From Flavobacteriaceae bacterium (GTDB taxonomy: Bacteria > Bacteroidota > Bacteroidia > Flavobacteriales > Flavobacteriaceae): 7,273 nt of DNA. This document shows positions 1 to 6,933 of this stretch, in pieces. Both the position numbers and the translations under genes were made by a program. Each line of letters starts with the position of its first letter. Within the stretch, counting starts at the first letter, position 1. The notes under the pieces were generated by a model that saw only the letters and a program-made list of their open reading frames with translations, did no database searches and was not told where the DNA came from. Location: positions 1 through 7,273 of the forward strand of contig JAIEMH010000378.1 in assembly GCA_019752245.1 (NCBI GenBank), in the 5' to 3' direction.

Positions 1-136
1 TTAAATAAAAATATTTTAAAAGACTATAGTTTTCAATTATTTGACTAATAAATATATCAGCATTGGAACCCATCCAGACCCGTAAAATATATTAGAAAAT
101 AAGAAAACTAAAAGTAAAAAGAAGAAATAATTTTTT

Positions 137-217
137 TGGAGCGAATGGTTCGGGATTTCTTCGTTACCTTATTCCTGCTATTCGCTTCAATCAACTTGTA
201 AAAACAAGTTAATTCCC
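137..217. repeat. Candidate interspersed repeat or gene remnant with hairpin
   Basis: The block begins with GGAGCGAATGG and ends with AATTCCC, and is clearly less AT-biased than the DNA on both sides. It contains a perfect 7-bp stem (AACTTGT at 193-199, ACAAGTT at 204-210) closed by four A bases. It also has a longer-range inverted pair (GCGAAT at 141-146, ATTCGC at 180-185) and a GGGATT/AATTCCC near-pair at 152-157 and 211-217. From memory, Flavobacterium genomes carry many intergenic copies of blocks with a similar plan (GGAGC..., pyrimidine-rich CTATTCGCT..CAATC, hairpin, returning complement). That resemblance is recalled, not computed. A decayed gene end is the main alternative; the plus-strand frames here are open for only short distances. 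Confidence 0.35.
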
Positions 218-261
218 ATTTCAAAATAAGTTCACTGAACTCTTATGAAAATAAATATTAT

Positions 262-290
262 TTGAAGTAATCAGGGCTAGATAGTTTTTG
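262..290 (+). promoter_or_regulatory. Candidate Bacteroidota-type promoter for the 337-2392 gene run
   Basis: A TTG at 262-264 is followed after 17 bases by TAGTTTTTG at 282-290. The Bacteroidota consensus is TTG, 17-23 bases, then TAnnTTTG. Here the -7 element has one extra T, or equivalently its last base is T instead of G. Transcription would start near 296, leaving a leader of about 40 bases before the ATG at 337. This is a near match in AT-rich DNA, so it is only a candidate. Confidence 0.35.
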
Positions 291-336
291 TATTGAATAA
301 ACAGTACGTTATGAAAGAACTATAGAAAATTAAAAT

Positions 337-924
337 ATGATAGAAAAAAAAATGAAATTATTAATACTATTATTTATAATTTCTTTAAAAATTAATGGAC
401 AAGAGAACGAATTCACAAGAAGTTCAATCAAGACAGGTATTGGTGTAGGAATAAATGACGGAATAGAAGAAACTGGATTAGGATTTCTTTATTCCATCGG
501 ATATCAAAAAAACTTTGGTAAAAAAGAAAAATTCAGGATTAGTCCAAATTTATTATATGGAGGTTTTAGTTCCAATGGAATATCTGACACTCGTGAACAA
601 TTTTTTAGAATTACTTCACTTGGATTAAATGTAAATTATGATTTAATAAGATACAAATCGGTTTCATTATTAATAACTACCGGTGGATTCTTAAATTATT
701 CTAGAGGTTTATTTGGAACTGGAGGAGAAAACGAAATAAGAAATTCAAGATACTTTAATCAATTATATTTTGGAGGAAGTGCTGGAATAGGAATTAGAAT
801 AAACCCTACAAAAAGTAGATTTTCTTATGAACTTAAACCATTAAATGTTCAAATTGGAAATAAAGGATTTGTTCTTGGATACATGATGTTTGGTTTAGAT
901 ATTAAAATAAAAAAAATGATTTAA
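337..924 (+). CDS. Small secreted beta-barrel-like outer membrane protein
   Basis: The 195-residue product has a short charged start (MIEKKMK), a hydrophobic stretch at residues 8-18, and a likely signal peptidase I site near residue 21-22 (NGQ/ENE), typical of Bacteroidota exported proteins. The mature part is rich in Gly, Tyr, Phe and Asn, with alternating polar/hydrophobic stretches such as 47-57, 65-77, 90-103, 106-119, 143-155 and 179-191, consistent with about eight strands of a small barrel. It resembles the broad outer-membrane beta-barrel/porin-like group but no specific family motif is seen. The last residues are KKMI, so the terminal aromatic common to barrel proteins is not at the exact C-terminus. 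An in-frame ATG at 352 (M6) would give a more standard signal peptide, so the start is uncertain by five codons. The next gene begins 26 bases downstream, suggesting a shared transcript. Substrate and partner are unknown. Confidence 0.65.
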   Translation: MIEKKMKLLILLFIISLKINGQENEFTRSSIKTGIGVGINDGIEETGLGFLYSIGYQKNFGKKEKFRISPNLLYGGFSSNGISDTREQFFRITSLGLNVNYDLIRYKSVSLLITTGGFLNYSRGLFGTGGENEIRNSRYFNQLYFGGSAGIGIRINPTKSRFSYELKPLNVQIGNKGFVLGYMMFGLDIKIKKMI

Positions 925-950
925 CCTATTGGAATTATTTACTAAACTTC

Positions 951-1532
951 ATGGAAGAAAAAAAAGTTTGGAACAGTAATGAATTATGGGATGATGAACT
1001 AGAACTTCTAAAATCCATAATAAACAAAACCGAATTGATTGAAACCACAAAATGGGACGGAATTGTTTACACCTTAAACAATAAAAACGTAATTGGAATT
1101 GGAGGTTTTAAAAACTTTTTTACAATTTGGTTTTTCAATGGGGTTTTTCTTAAAGACGAACTTAATGTATTAGTCAATGCTAATGAAGGCGTTACTAAAG
1201 CACTACGACAATGGCGCTTTACTTCCAAAAATGAAATTAATGAGAAACAAATATTAGCCTATCTCAAAGAAGCAATTTCTAATGAAAAAGATGGAAAATC
1301 TATAAAACCAACTAAAAAAGAAGTAGAAATTTCTGACTTCTTTCAAAATCAGTTGGAAAATGACTTGCTATTTGCAACAGCATTCTATAAATTTTCACCA
1401 TACAAACAAAAAGAATTTCTTGAATATATTGATACTGCAAAACAAGAAAAAACCAAAATTGACCGATTGGAAAAAATCAAACCAATGATTTTACAAAACA
1501 TTGGATTAAACGATAAATATCGAAAAGTATGA
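951..1532 (+). CDS. YdeI/OmdA-family protein with N-terminal DUF1801-like domain
   Basis: The 193-residue product has no signal peptide or membrane segment and should be cytoplasmic. Residues about 10-110 look like the DUF1801 (YdhG-like) fold: an N-terminal helix, then TTKWDGIVYTLNNKNVIGIG (32-51), an aromatic strand FFTIWFFNGVF (56-66), and a helix with LRQWRFTS (85-92). Residues about 128-185 match the C-terminal OmdA/YdeI domain: an F..L..N...A.AFYKFSPYKQKEFLEYI core (130-160), then TAKQEKTKIDRLEKI (162-176), corresponding to the usual 'AK..eTR..Ri' helix. In Salmonella and E. coli, family members have been linked to polymyxin or bacteriocin resistance; the biochemical activity is not established, and transfer of that role here is inference. 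Its TGA overlaps the ATG of the lipoprotein hydrolase that follows (ATGA at 1529-1532), implying translational coupling. Confidence 0.75.
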   Translation: MEEKKVWNSNELWDDELELLKSIINKTELIETTKWDGIVYTLNNKNVIGIGGFKNFFTIWFFNGVFLKDELNVLVNANEGVTKALRQWRFTSKNEINEKQILAYLKEAISNEKDGKSIKPTKKEVEISDFFQNQLENDLLFATAFYKFSPYKQKEFLEYIDTAKQEKTKIDRLEKIKPMILQNIGLNDKYRKV

Positions 1533-2392
1533 TATCCTATTTGAAAAAGCATAAGGTCAAAACCATCATGAGTTTACTACTTTTGAGTTATCTCATAATG
1601 TGCCAGTCGTGCATGACGATGCGCATGAGTTCTAATAAAACTAAAGCTTTTTTCGAAACTTCTAAAACTAGCTACATCGATAGTACAATTACAGTTGAAG
1701 ATGCTAAAATTCATTACATTCAAACAGGAAATAACAACTTACCCACTCTATTTTTCATTCACGGTTCGCCTGGAAGTTGGGATGCATATAAAGATTTTTT
1801 AAAAGACACGTTGCTTCTTAAAAAATACCGAATGATTGCCATTGATAGACCGGGTTTTGGCTACAGCGATTTTGGTTCGTCCGAAAATTTATTTCAGCAA
1901 TCGCATATCATTGAAACTTTTGTAGAAAAAATTAATAACACTAAAAACTGCTACTTAATTGGCCATTCTTATGGTGGACCAGTTATTGTTAAAATGGCCT
2001 TAGACAAGCCTAAAATGTTTAAACAAATTATTATTTTGGCTGGAGCAATTGATCCAGATGCTGAAGAACCAGAAAATTGGCGCCCTATTTTTATTTCAAA
2101 ACCTTTACGATATTTAGTTCCGGGCGCACTTAGACCGGCCAATGATGAATTATGGTGGTTAAAAAACGACTTAAAAGTAATGCAACCAACTTTAAAAAAT
2201 ATTGTCACTAATGTTGTGGTAATTCATGGAACCAAAGATCCGTTAGTACCATACAGCAATGTAGCTTTTATTAAAAAAGAATTTATAAATGCTAAATCAA
2301 TGGAAGTAATTTCTATTAAAGATGCCAATCATTTTATTCCCTGGGAACATTATCAAACCATAAGAAACAAACTTCTAAACTTAATAGAATAA
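1529..2392 (+). CDS. Alpha/beta-hydrolase, probable lipoprotein
   Basis: The 287-residue product starts with a basic segment (KKHKVK, residues 6-11) and a hydrophobic core (LLLLSYLIM, 16-24) ending in Cys25 and Cys28. Cys28, preceded by Q-S, is the likelier acylation site, since Met24 before Cys25 would be unusual; neither is a perfect lipobox. The alpha/beta-hydrolase fold follows: oxyanion motif FIHGSPGSWD (76-85), RMIAIDRPGFGYSD (101-114), nucleophile elbow GHSYGG with Ser147, acid Asp237 in HGTKDPLVP, and His268 in ANHF. The catalytic triad is therefore intact. A short cap region lies at about 175-225. Substrate cannot be told from sequence; esterase, lipase or haloalkane-dehalogenase-like enzymes share this pattern. 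The ATG overlaps the preceding stop. An in-frame ATG at codon 14 exists, but the first ATG keeps the basic n-region, so it is preferred. Confidence 0.85.
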   Translation: MISYLKKHKVKTIMSLLLLSYLIMCQSCMTMRMSSNKTKAFFETSKTSYIDSTITVEDAKIHYIQTGNNNLPTLFFIHGSPGSWDAYKDFLKDTLLLKKYRMIAIDRPGFGYSDFGSSENLFQQSHIIETFVEKINNTKNCYLIGHSYGGPVIVKMALDKPKMFKQIIILAGAIDPDAEEPENWRPIFISKPLRYLVPGALRPANDELWWLKNDLKVMQPTLKNIVTNVVVIHGTKDPLVPYSNVAFIKKEFINAKSMEVISIKDANHFIPWEHYQTIRNKLLNLIE

Positions 2393-2395
2393 AAA

Positions 2396-2432
2396 AATTC
2401 CCAAACTCAAAAAAAATTTGAATTTGGGAATT
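2396..2432. terminator. Bidirectional hairpin terminator between convergent genes
   Basis: AATTCCCAAA (2396-2405) pairs perfectly with TTTGGGAATT (2423-2432). After one C/A mismatch, an inner stem TCAAA/TTTGA (2407-2411 with 2417-2421) closes on a five-A loop. On the minus strand the hairpin runs into a T tract (complement of the A run at 2391-2397), making it a good end for the nusB-yajC transcript. On the plus strand it is followed by ATATTTTAGTTT, so it can also stop the hydrolase transcript, whose stop codon is four bases upstream. Confidence 0.85.
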
Positions 2433-2451
2433 ATATTTTAGTTTATAAAAC

Positions 2452-2727
2452 TTATGCTTTCTTGTTAAGAGCAGCACTCATTTCCATTGAAATTGCAGAC
2501 TTCTCCATTTTTAATTTTCCTGACATGGTTTCAACAACAATTGTAGTTTCTCCCATTTCGGCAATTTTTCCGTGAAGACCACTTTTGGTAATTATTTTTT
2601 CACCAACTTTTAAGCTGCTTTCAAACGCTTTTTCCTTTTTAATTCTTTTTTGTTGTGGTACAATCATAAAAAAATAGATTACTACAAACATTAAAAGAAA
2701 TGGTAAATATTGTACTAAATTTTGCAT
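2452..2727 (-). CDS. yajC: Preprotein translocase accessory subunit YajC
   Basis: The 91-residue inner-membrane protein has the standard YajC plan. A single N-terminal membrane helix lies at residues 7-23 (LPFLLMFVVIYFFMIVP) and is immediately followed by the conserved PQQKR..K motif (24-31). A small cytoplasmic beta domain includes SLKVGEKIITKSGLHGKI (38-55) and a TTIVVET strand (61-67). YajC associates with SecDF-YidC and the SecYEG translocon as a non-essential accessory. The length is normal for the family. The ATG lies 24 bases past the nusB stop, so the two are very likely cotranscribed, and the hairpin at 2396-2432 ends the unit. From memory, Flavobacteriaceae often have a DUF1573 gene between nusB and yajC; there is no room for one here. 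Confidence 0.95.
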   Translation of the reverse strand: MQNLVQYLPFLLMFVVIYFFMIVPQQKRIKKEKAFESSLKVGEKIITKSGLHGKIAEMGETTIVVETMSGKLKMEKSAISMEMSAALNKKA

Positions 2728-2751
2728 TGTATAAGTTATTAAATTATTATT

Positions 2752-3693
2752 TTACATTAAGCCTCTGCCAGCTTTATTTACTCTATTATTTGCTTCAAAA
2801 TCTTTGACTATATTGTCTAAAATTCCGTTGATAAAAAGACTACTTTTTGGAGTTGAATATTCTTTAGCAAGTTCCAAATATTCGTTAATAGTAACTTTCA
2901 TTGGAATGGATGGAAACTTCAAAAATTCACAAATTGCCATTTTCAAGATGATAGTATCCAATTCTGCAATACGTTCTAAATCCCAATTTGGTGTTTTATC
3001 AATAAATTCTTTTGCTAATTCTGAATCGTTTAAAACTGTTTTTCTAAACAAAGCCGTTGCAAAATCTTTATCTTCTGCATCTTTATATATTGCTGGAACT
3101 CTGTAAGAATCTTCATCAGGAGTCATTTTCTTTAATTCCTTCAAGATTTGAGTATTCACCACCGGAATATCATCAACCCAAGTCAATTTAAAATCTTCTA
3201 GATAAGAATACAACTTTTCATTAGGAGCAATTAATTCCGAAAACATATCGGCTACAAAAAAACGTTCTTCTTCAAAAGTAACTGCATTTTTTGCCATATA
3301 ATTTTGATACAACTCACTTTGCTTTATGTCTTGCAAAAGCATTAAAATAGTATCATCATTAGCTTGCCAATTGTTTATTTTTCTTTTTTCAAGAGCAATA
3401 CTCAGCGAGTTGCTTTCGTCTAAAGCCAATAAAACTGGATTATTAATGAATCTTAAATTTGGATTGCGTTCTTCTGGAGTAGCTAAATGCTTTTTTTGAG
3501 CAAGATTGATGTAATCTATTTCTTTTTTTCGAATTTCGACTAGTGAAGACAACATAATGAGATATAAATCTACTATGTTTTCTAAGCTGTATTGTAAAAA
3601 CTTTTCTTGTTTTTCAACATTGTCAGAACCACTTTGATGCATAGCATAAACCGATTGCATGACTTTTATTCTAATATGTCTTCTGTTTAACAC
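2752..3693 (-). CDS. nusB: Transcription antitermination factor NusB, long Bacteroidota form
   Basis: NusB forms a complex with NusE (ribosomal protein S10) that binds boxA RNA during antitermination and rRNA processing. The N-terminal RNA-binding helix is clear (NRRHIRIKVMQSVYAM, residues 3-18). The conserved C-terminal part spans about 236-300: W237, R241, the D246-TIILKMAICEF helix, P264, INEYLELAKEYS (269-280), and SSLFINGILDNI (284-295). At 313 residues it is more than twice E. coli NusB (139); the extra 150 or so charged, helical residues between the two conserved parts (about 60-220) are usual in Bacteroidota. The start codon is GTG (3691-3693), chosen because it places MLNRRHIR at the start as I recall for relatives; the next in-frame ATG (M12) would cut into the RNA-binding helix. 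The gene sits 35 bases after the dehydrogenase's terminator, so it probably has its own promoter, though I find no good match to the consensus. Confidence 0.93.
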   Translation of the reverse strand: MLNRRHIRIKVMQSVYAMHQSGSDNVEKQEKFLQYSLENIVDLYLIMLSSLVEIRKKEIDYINLAQKKHLATPEERNPNLRFINNPVLLALDESNSLSIALEKRKINNWQANDDTILMLLQDIKQSELYQNYMAKNAVTFEEERFFVADMFSELIAPNEKLYSYLEDFKLTWVDDIPVVNTQILKELKKMTPDEDSYRVPAIYKDAEDKDFATALFRKTVLNDSELAKEFIDKTPNWDLERIAELDTIILKMAICEFLKFPSIPMKVTINEYLELAKEYSTPKSSLFINGILDNIVKDFEANNRVNKAGRGLM

Positions 3694-3728
3694 GGATAAG
3701 AACTTTTTTTGATTTGTATAAAAATTAA

Positions 3729-3758
3729 CAAAGCGAAAGAAGTTGCTCTTTCGCTTTG
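3729..3758 (-). terminator. Rho-independent terminator after leucine dehydrogenase
   Basis: CAAAGCGAAAGA (3729-3740) and TCTTTCGCTTTG (3747-3758) form a perfect 12-bp stem with a six-base loop. Read on the minus strand, the hairpin begins about 31 bases after the dehydrogenase stop and is followed by TTAATTTTTA. It separates the dehydrogenase from nusB. In the plus direction it is followed by AAAATAAAACTATTTTTT, a weaker tail, and no plus-strand gene ends here. Confidence 0.85.
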
Positions 3759-3789
3759 CAAAAATAAAACTATTTTTTAAAACACTTAC

Positions 3790-4893
3790 CTATTTAGCGT
3801 TTTCTTTTTTTCTTTGTGCAATTCTGTTATCTGCAATTGCCATTGCTGCTTTTTGAGGCGTCAAATTATTTGCTTTAGCATAATCAAAAATTTCTAGTGT
3901 AGTATTGTAGATATTTTCTGTTCTACGCATTGATTCTGCTTTGTCATAATTAGCAATTTCAGCATAAACATTGATAATTCCACCTGCGTTAATCAAGAAA
4001 TCTGGCGCATAGACAATACCTCTTTCTTGAAGAATTGGTCCGTGTACATTTTCATTTGCCAATTGATTGTTTGCAGCACCAGCAATAACTTTAGCTTTAA
4101 TCTTATAAACTGTATCGTCATTAATGGTAGCACCAAGAGCACAAGGCGCATAAATATCGACATCTGCAGTGTATAAATCAGAACCCGAATAAATTGAAGC
4201 ACCATATTTAGCACTTACTTCAACCATTCTATCTTGATTAATATCAGTTACTTGCACCAAAGCACCTTCTTTAGTTAAATATTCAACCAGAGTTTCACCT
4301 ACGTGACCAATACCTTGAACCAAGATTTTCTTTCCGTCCAATTTATCTGAACCAAATTGATATTTAGCTGCAGCTTTCATTCCCATATAAACGCCATAAG
4401 CAGTAACAGGAGAAGGATTACCAGAACCACCACGAGATTCAGAAATTCCAGTTACATAAGGAGTTACATCGCGAACAGTATCCATATCGGCGGTAACCAT
4501 ACCAACATCTTCTGCTGTTATATATCGTCCTGATAATGAGTTTACAAATTCACCAAACTTACGCATCATTTCTGGCGTTTTTTCTGTTTTAGCATCACCA
4601 ATGATAACTGCTTTTCCACCACCAAGGTCTAAACCAGTGATTGCAGACTTGTAGGTCATTCCGCGTGAAAGACGCAAAACATCATTTAATGCTTCCCATT
4701 CGTTAGCGTATTTCCACATTCTAGTTCCACCCAAAGCTGGTCCTAAAACTGAATTGTGAATACCAATTATTGCTTTTAATCCAGTATCTTTGTCGTTGCA
4801 AAAAACAATTTGCTCGTGATTATCAAATGATAGTTGTCCAAAGACTGGATCCATTTTTTGAAGCTCTTTTGGAGTTGTGATTTCTGTAGTCAT
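3790..4893 (-). CDS. ldh: Leucine dehydrogenase (Glu/Leu/Phe/Val dehydrogenase family)
   Basis: This enzyme reversibly deaminates L-leucine (also valine and isoleucine) to the branched-chain 2-oxo acid with NAD+, in the cytoplasm, feeding branched-chain catabolism and possibly branched fatty-acid precursor supply. The N-terminal substrate domain shows LGPALGGTRMW (50-60), RGMTYKSAITGLDLGGGKAV (77-96) with the two active-site lysines K82 and K94, and TAEDVG (126-131) with D129. The Rossmann domain carries VQGIGHVGETL (192-202, the GxGxxG loop), D217 at the end of the second strand (expected for NAD+ rather than NADP+), CALGATIND (251-259), and APDFLINAGGIINV (296-309). The 367 residues match leucine dehydrogenases (about 364-367) and the text aligns closely with the Bacillus enzyme as I remember it. 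The symbol stands for leucine, not lactate, dehydrogenase. It appears monocistronic: own -7 element upstream, strong terminator downstream. Valine dehydrogenase activity is the main alternative. Confidence 0.93.
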   Translation of the reverse strand: MTTEITTPKELQKMDPVFGQLSFDNHEQIVFCNDKDTGLKAIIGIHNSVLGPALGGTRMWKYANEWEALNDVLRLSRGMTYKSAITGLDLGGGKAVIIGDAKTEKTPEMMRKFGEFVNSLSGRYITAEDVGMVTADMDTVRDVTPYVTGISESRGGSGNPSPVTAYGVYMGMKAAAKYQFGSDKLDGKKILVQGIGHVGETLVEYLTKEGALVQVTDINQDRMVEVSAKYGASIYSGSDLYTADVDIYAPCALGATINDDTVYKIKAKVIAGAANNQLANENVHGPILQERGIVYAPDFLINAGGIINVYAEIANYDKAESMRRTENIYNTTLEIFDYAKANNLTPQKAAMAIADNRIAQRKKENAK

Positions 4894-4934
4894 AAAAATA
4901 TTATTTGTGTTGCGACTTTATCAATAAGTCAAAG

Positions 4935-4965
4935 CAAATTTAACGTTTTATTCAAAATAATTCAC
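4935..4965 (-). promoter_or_regulatory. Promoter for leucine dehydrogenase
   Basis: Read on the minus strand, TAAATTTG (4935-4942) is an exact match to the Bacteroidota -7 consensus TAnnTTTG. A GTG at 4963-4965 stands in the -33 position (20-base spacing) in place of the usual TTG. Transcription would begin near 4929, leaving about 35 bases of leader before the ATG. The leader includes a small inverted repeat (GACTT at 4914-4918, AAGTC at 4926-4930). The rest of the 195-bp divergent spacer is very AT-rich; I see no equally good promoter facing the ABC exporter. Confidence 0.45.
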
Positions 4966-5088
4966 TTATTTTAGTTTTAATTAGCATATTGTTAATAAAA
5001 TTAATTTAAACTGAATATTTTAAAAATAGATTATTGATAATAAATTAACATTTACAGAAACAATACTATAAAGATTTAAAGAAATAAA

Positions 5089-6867
5089 ATGAAAGAATTA
5101 CAATATTTAAATAAATATTTTGTCAAATATAAATACCGTTTTTTATTGGGTATTGTGATAACAATTGTAGCTCAAATCTTCCGTCTTTTTACTCCAAAAC
5201 TTATAAGCAAGTCATTTGACGCCATCGAAAAACACGATAAATTATCGGCAATTGAAAAAGCTTCTCCTATTATTAAGGAGTTATACAAAAATCAACTTAT
5301 TGAAAATGTGCTTCTTATAATTGGAACCACAATAATTGCTGGAGTTTTGACTTTTTTAATGCGACAAACATTAATTGTAATGTCGCGCCATATTGAATTT
5401 GATTTAAAGAATGAAGTTTTTAAACATTATGAAGTTTTAGATCAAAATTTTTACAAAAAAAATAGAACAGGCGATTTAATGAGTAGAATAAGTGAAGACG
5501 TTGCCAAAGTAAGAATGTATGTTGGTCCAGCAGTAATGTATACCATAAATACACTTATAACCTTCACAATAGTAATAATTTACATGTATAATGAATCGCA
5601 AAGATTGACGCTTTATACTTTGCTTCCTTTACCAATTTTATCCTTTATTATTTTCAAAATTAGTGTTGAAATCAATAAAAGAAGTACCATTTTTCAGCAA
5701 TATTTATCAAAAGTTTCAAGTTACACACAAGAAGTTTTTTCGGGAATTAGAGTTATAAAAGCTTATGGATTAGAAAAACAGCACCAAGAAAACATTATTG
5801 AACTAGCGCAAGAAAGCAAAACAAAAAGCATGAACTTGGCCAACGTACAATCCTTTTTTGGTCCTTTAATGATAACATTAATTGGTGTAAGTAATCTAGT
5901 TGTAATTTATTTTGGTGGCACAATGTATATTGAAGGAACTATAAAAAGCATAGGAACCGTTGCCGAATTTATATTGTATGTAAACATGTTAACTTGGCCT
6001 GTTGCTACTATTGGATGGGTTTCATCATTAATTCAAGAAGCCGAAGCATCACAGAAAAGAGTAAACGAATTTCTAAAAGTTGAACCAGAGATTAAAAACA
6101 ACACGACAGAACATTCTATAATTAACGGTGAAATTGAATTTAAAAATGTAAGTTTTACCTATGATGATACAGCAATTGAAGCCTTAAAAAATGTTTCTTT
6201 CAAGGTTAATAAAGGAGAAACCTTAGCCATTTTAGGAAAAACTGGCTCAGGAAAATCAACAATTATTACCTTAATTACCCGAATGTATGATGTAAAACAA
6301 GGAGCAATTTTAATGGATGATAAAAAATTATCCGAATTGAACCTATATGATTTGCGAAACAGTATTGGTATTGTTCCGCAAGATGCCTTTTTATTTTCAG
6401 ATTCTATTAAAAATAATATCAAATTTGGCAAAGAAGAAGCTACAGAAGAAGAGGTTTTTGAAGCAGCCAAAAAAGCCGTAGTTCACGATAATATTATTCA
6501 ATTTAATCACCAATATGACACCATTTTGGGCGAACGTGGCATAACGCTTTCTGGCGGACAAAAACAACGTGTTTCTATTGCTAGAGCCATAATTAAAAAT
6601 CCTAAAATATTACTTTTTGACGATTGCTTATCTGCTGTTGACACAGAAACCGAAGAGAAAATTCTAAATAATTTACTCGAAATTTCAAAAGATAAAACCA
6701 CAATTATTGTTAGCCATAGGGTTTCGTCTGCAAAAAATGCCGATAAAATTATCATTTTAGAGCAAGGAAAAATCATTCAACAAGGTTCTCATAATCAATT
6801 AGTAAACCAAGAAGGTTATTACAAAGAACTATATTACAAACAACTTTCTGAAAAAGAAGTAGAATAA
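5089..6867 (+). CDS. ABC exporter half-transporter (membrane domain fused to ATPase)
   Basis: The 592-residue protein is a type IV ABC exporter of the MsbA/MdlAB-like group, acting as a dimer in the inner membrane to move lipids, drugs or peptides outward. Six membrane helices lie at about 18-34, 73-93, 147-166, 173-192, 256-276 and 286-310. The ATPase domain (345-585) has Walker A GKTGSGKST (383-391), Q-loop Q431, signature LSGGQ (487-491), Walker B ILLFDD (507-512), D-loop SAVD (515-518) and H-loop H543. The residue after the Walker B aspartate is Asp512 where the catalytic Glu is normal. This change is known in one half of heterodimeric exporters such as MdlA-type proteins, yet no partner half-transporter is in the window. 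No adjacent periplasmic adaptor or processing gene hints at substrate. It is divergent from the dehydrogenase, and the PUR gene follows 66 bases on, perhaps on the same transcript. Confidence 0.9.
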   Translation: MKELQYLNKYFVKYKYRFLLGIVITIVAQIFRLFTPKLISKSFDAIEKHDKLSAIEKASPIIKELYKNQLIENVLLIIGTTIIAGVLTFLMRQTLIVMSRHIEFDLKNEVFKHYEVLDQNFYKKNRTGDLMSRISEDVAKVRMYVGPAVMYTINTLITFTIVIIYMYNESQRLTLYTLLPLPILSFIIFKISVEINKRSTIFQQYLSKVSSYTQEVFSGIRVIKAYGLEKQHQENIIELAQESKTKSMNLANVQSFFGPLMITLIGVSNLVVIYFGGTMYIEGTIKSIGTVAEFILYVNMLTWPVATIGWVSSLIQEAEASQKRVNEFLKVEPEIKNNTTEHSIINGEIEFKNVSFTYDDTAIEALKNVSFKVNKGETLAILGKTGSGKSTIITLITRMYDVKQGAILMDDKKLSELNLYDLRNSIGIVPQDAFLFSDSIKNNIKFGKEEATEEEVFEAAKKAVVHDNIIQFNHQYDTILGERGITLSGGQKQRVSIARAIIKNPKILLFDDCLSAVDTETEEKILNNLLEISKDKTTIIVSHRVSSAKNADKIIILEQGKIIQQGSHNQLVNQEGYYKELYYKQLSEKEVE

Positions 6868-6933
6868 TTCTTGCATCATATCATTTTTTTTATCATTTTC
6901 GTAGAAGAAAAACTACTAATTGACAGAACGAAT

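Larger units (their letters stand above)
1..336. other. Gene-free leader region
   Basis: No reading frame here has a plausible start together with protein-like composition. Positions 1-130 are AT-rich and featureless apart from a short less AT-biased patch at about 64-82. Positions 137-217 hold a block less AT-biased than its surroundings with a small hairpin, annotated separately. At 229-241 there is a short inverted repeat (AGTTCA, one base, TGAACT). A candidate promoter lies at 262-290. Whatever gene lies to the left of the window does not visibly extend into it. Confidence 0.6.

Noticed and set aside
145..201. 18-codon frame MVRDFFVTLFLLFASINL as a small membrane peptide
   Set aside because: It is very short, has no start-site context, and lies within the hairpin-bearing block; a repeat or remnant explains it better.
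1969..2208. 79-codon minus-strand open frame inside the hydrolase gene
   Set aside because: It covers the catalytic serine region on the opposite strand; the hydrolase motifs are intact, so this is a shadow.
2804..3106. 100-codon plus-strand open frame inside nusB
   Set aside because: It lies wholly antisense to a well-supported nusB, has no recognisable domain, and reflects the codon bias of the opposite strand.
3993..4214. 73-codon minus-strand frame within the dehydrogenase
   Set aside because: It is an out-of-frame overlap on the same strand as a clearly intact dehydrogenase.
4954..4972. AAAATAA/TTATTTT inverted repeat in the divergent spacer as an operator
   Set aside because: It is a 7-bp stem made only of A and T in very AT-rich DNA, so chance is the simpler explanation.
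6159..6776. Two minus-strand open frames opposite the ABC ATPase domain
   Set aside because: Both are antisense to conserved Walker, signature and H-loop motifs and show no protein family features of their own.
6871..6933. Upstream extension of the PUR-family protein from a TTG start
   Set aside because: The extra 21 residues are hydrophobic and AT-driven, unlike the family; the ATG at 6934 gives the expected MRENDMLEKDEIF start.
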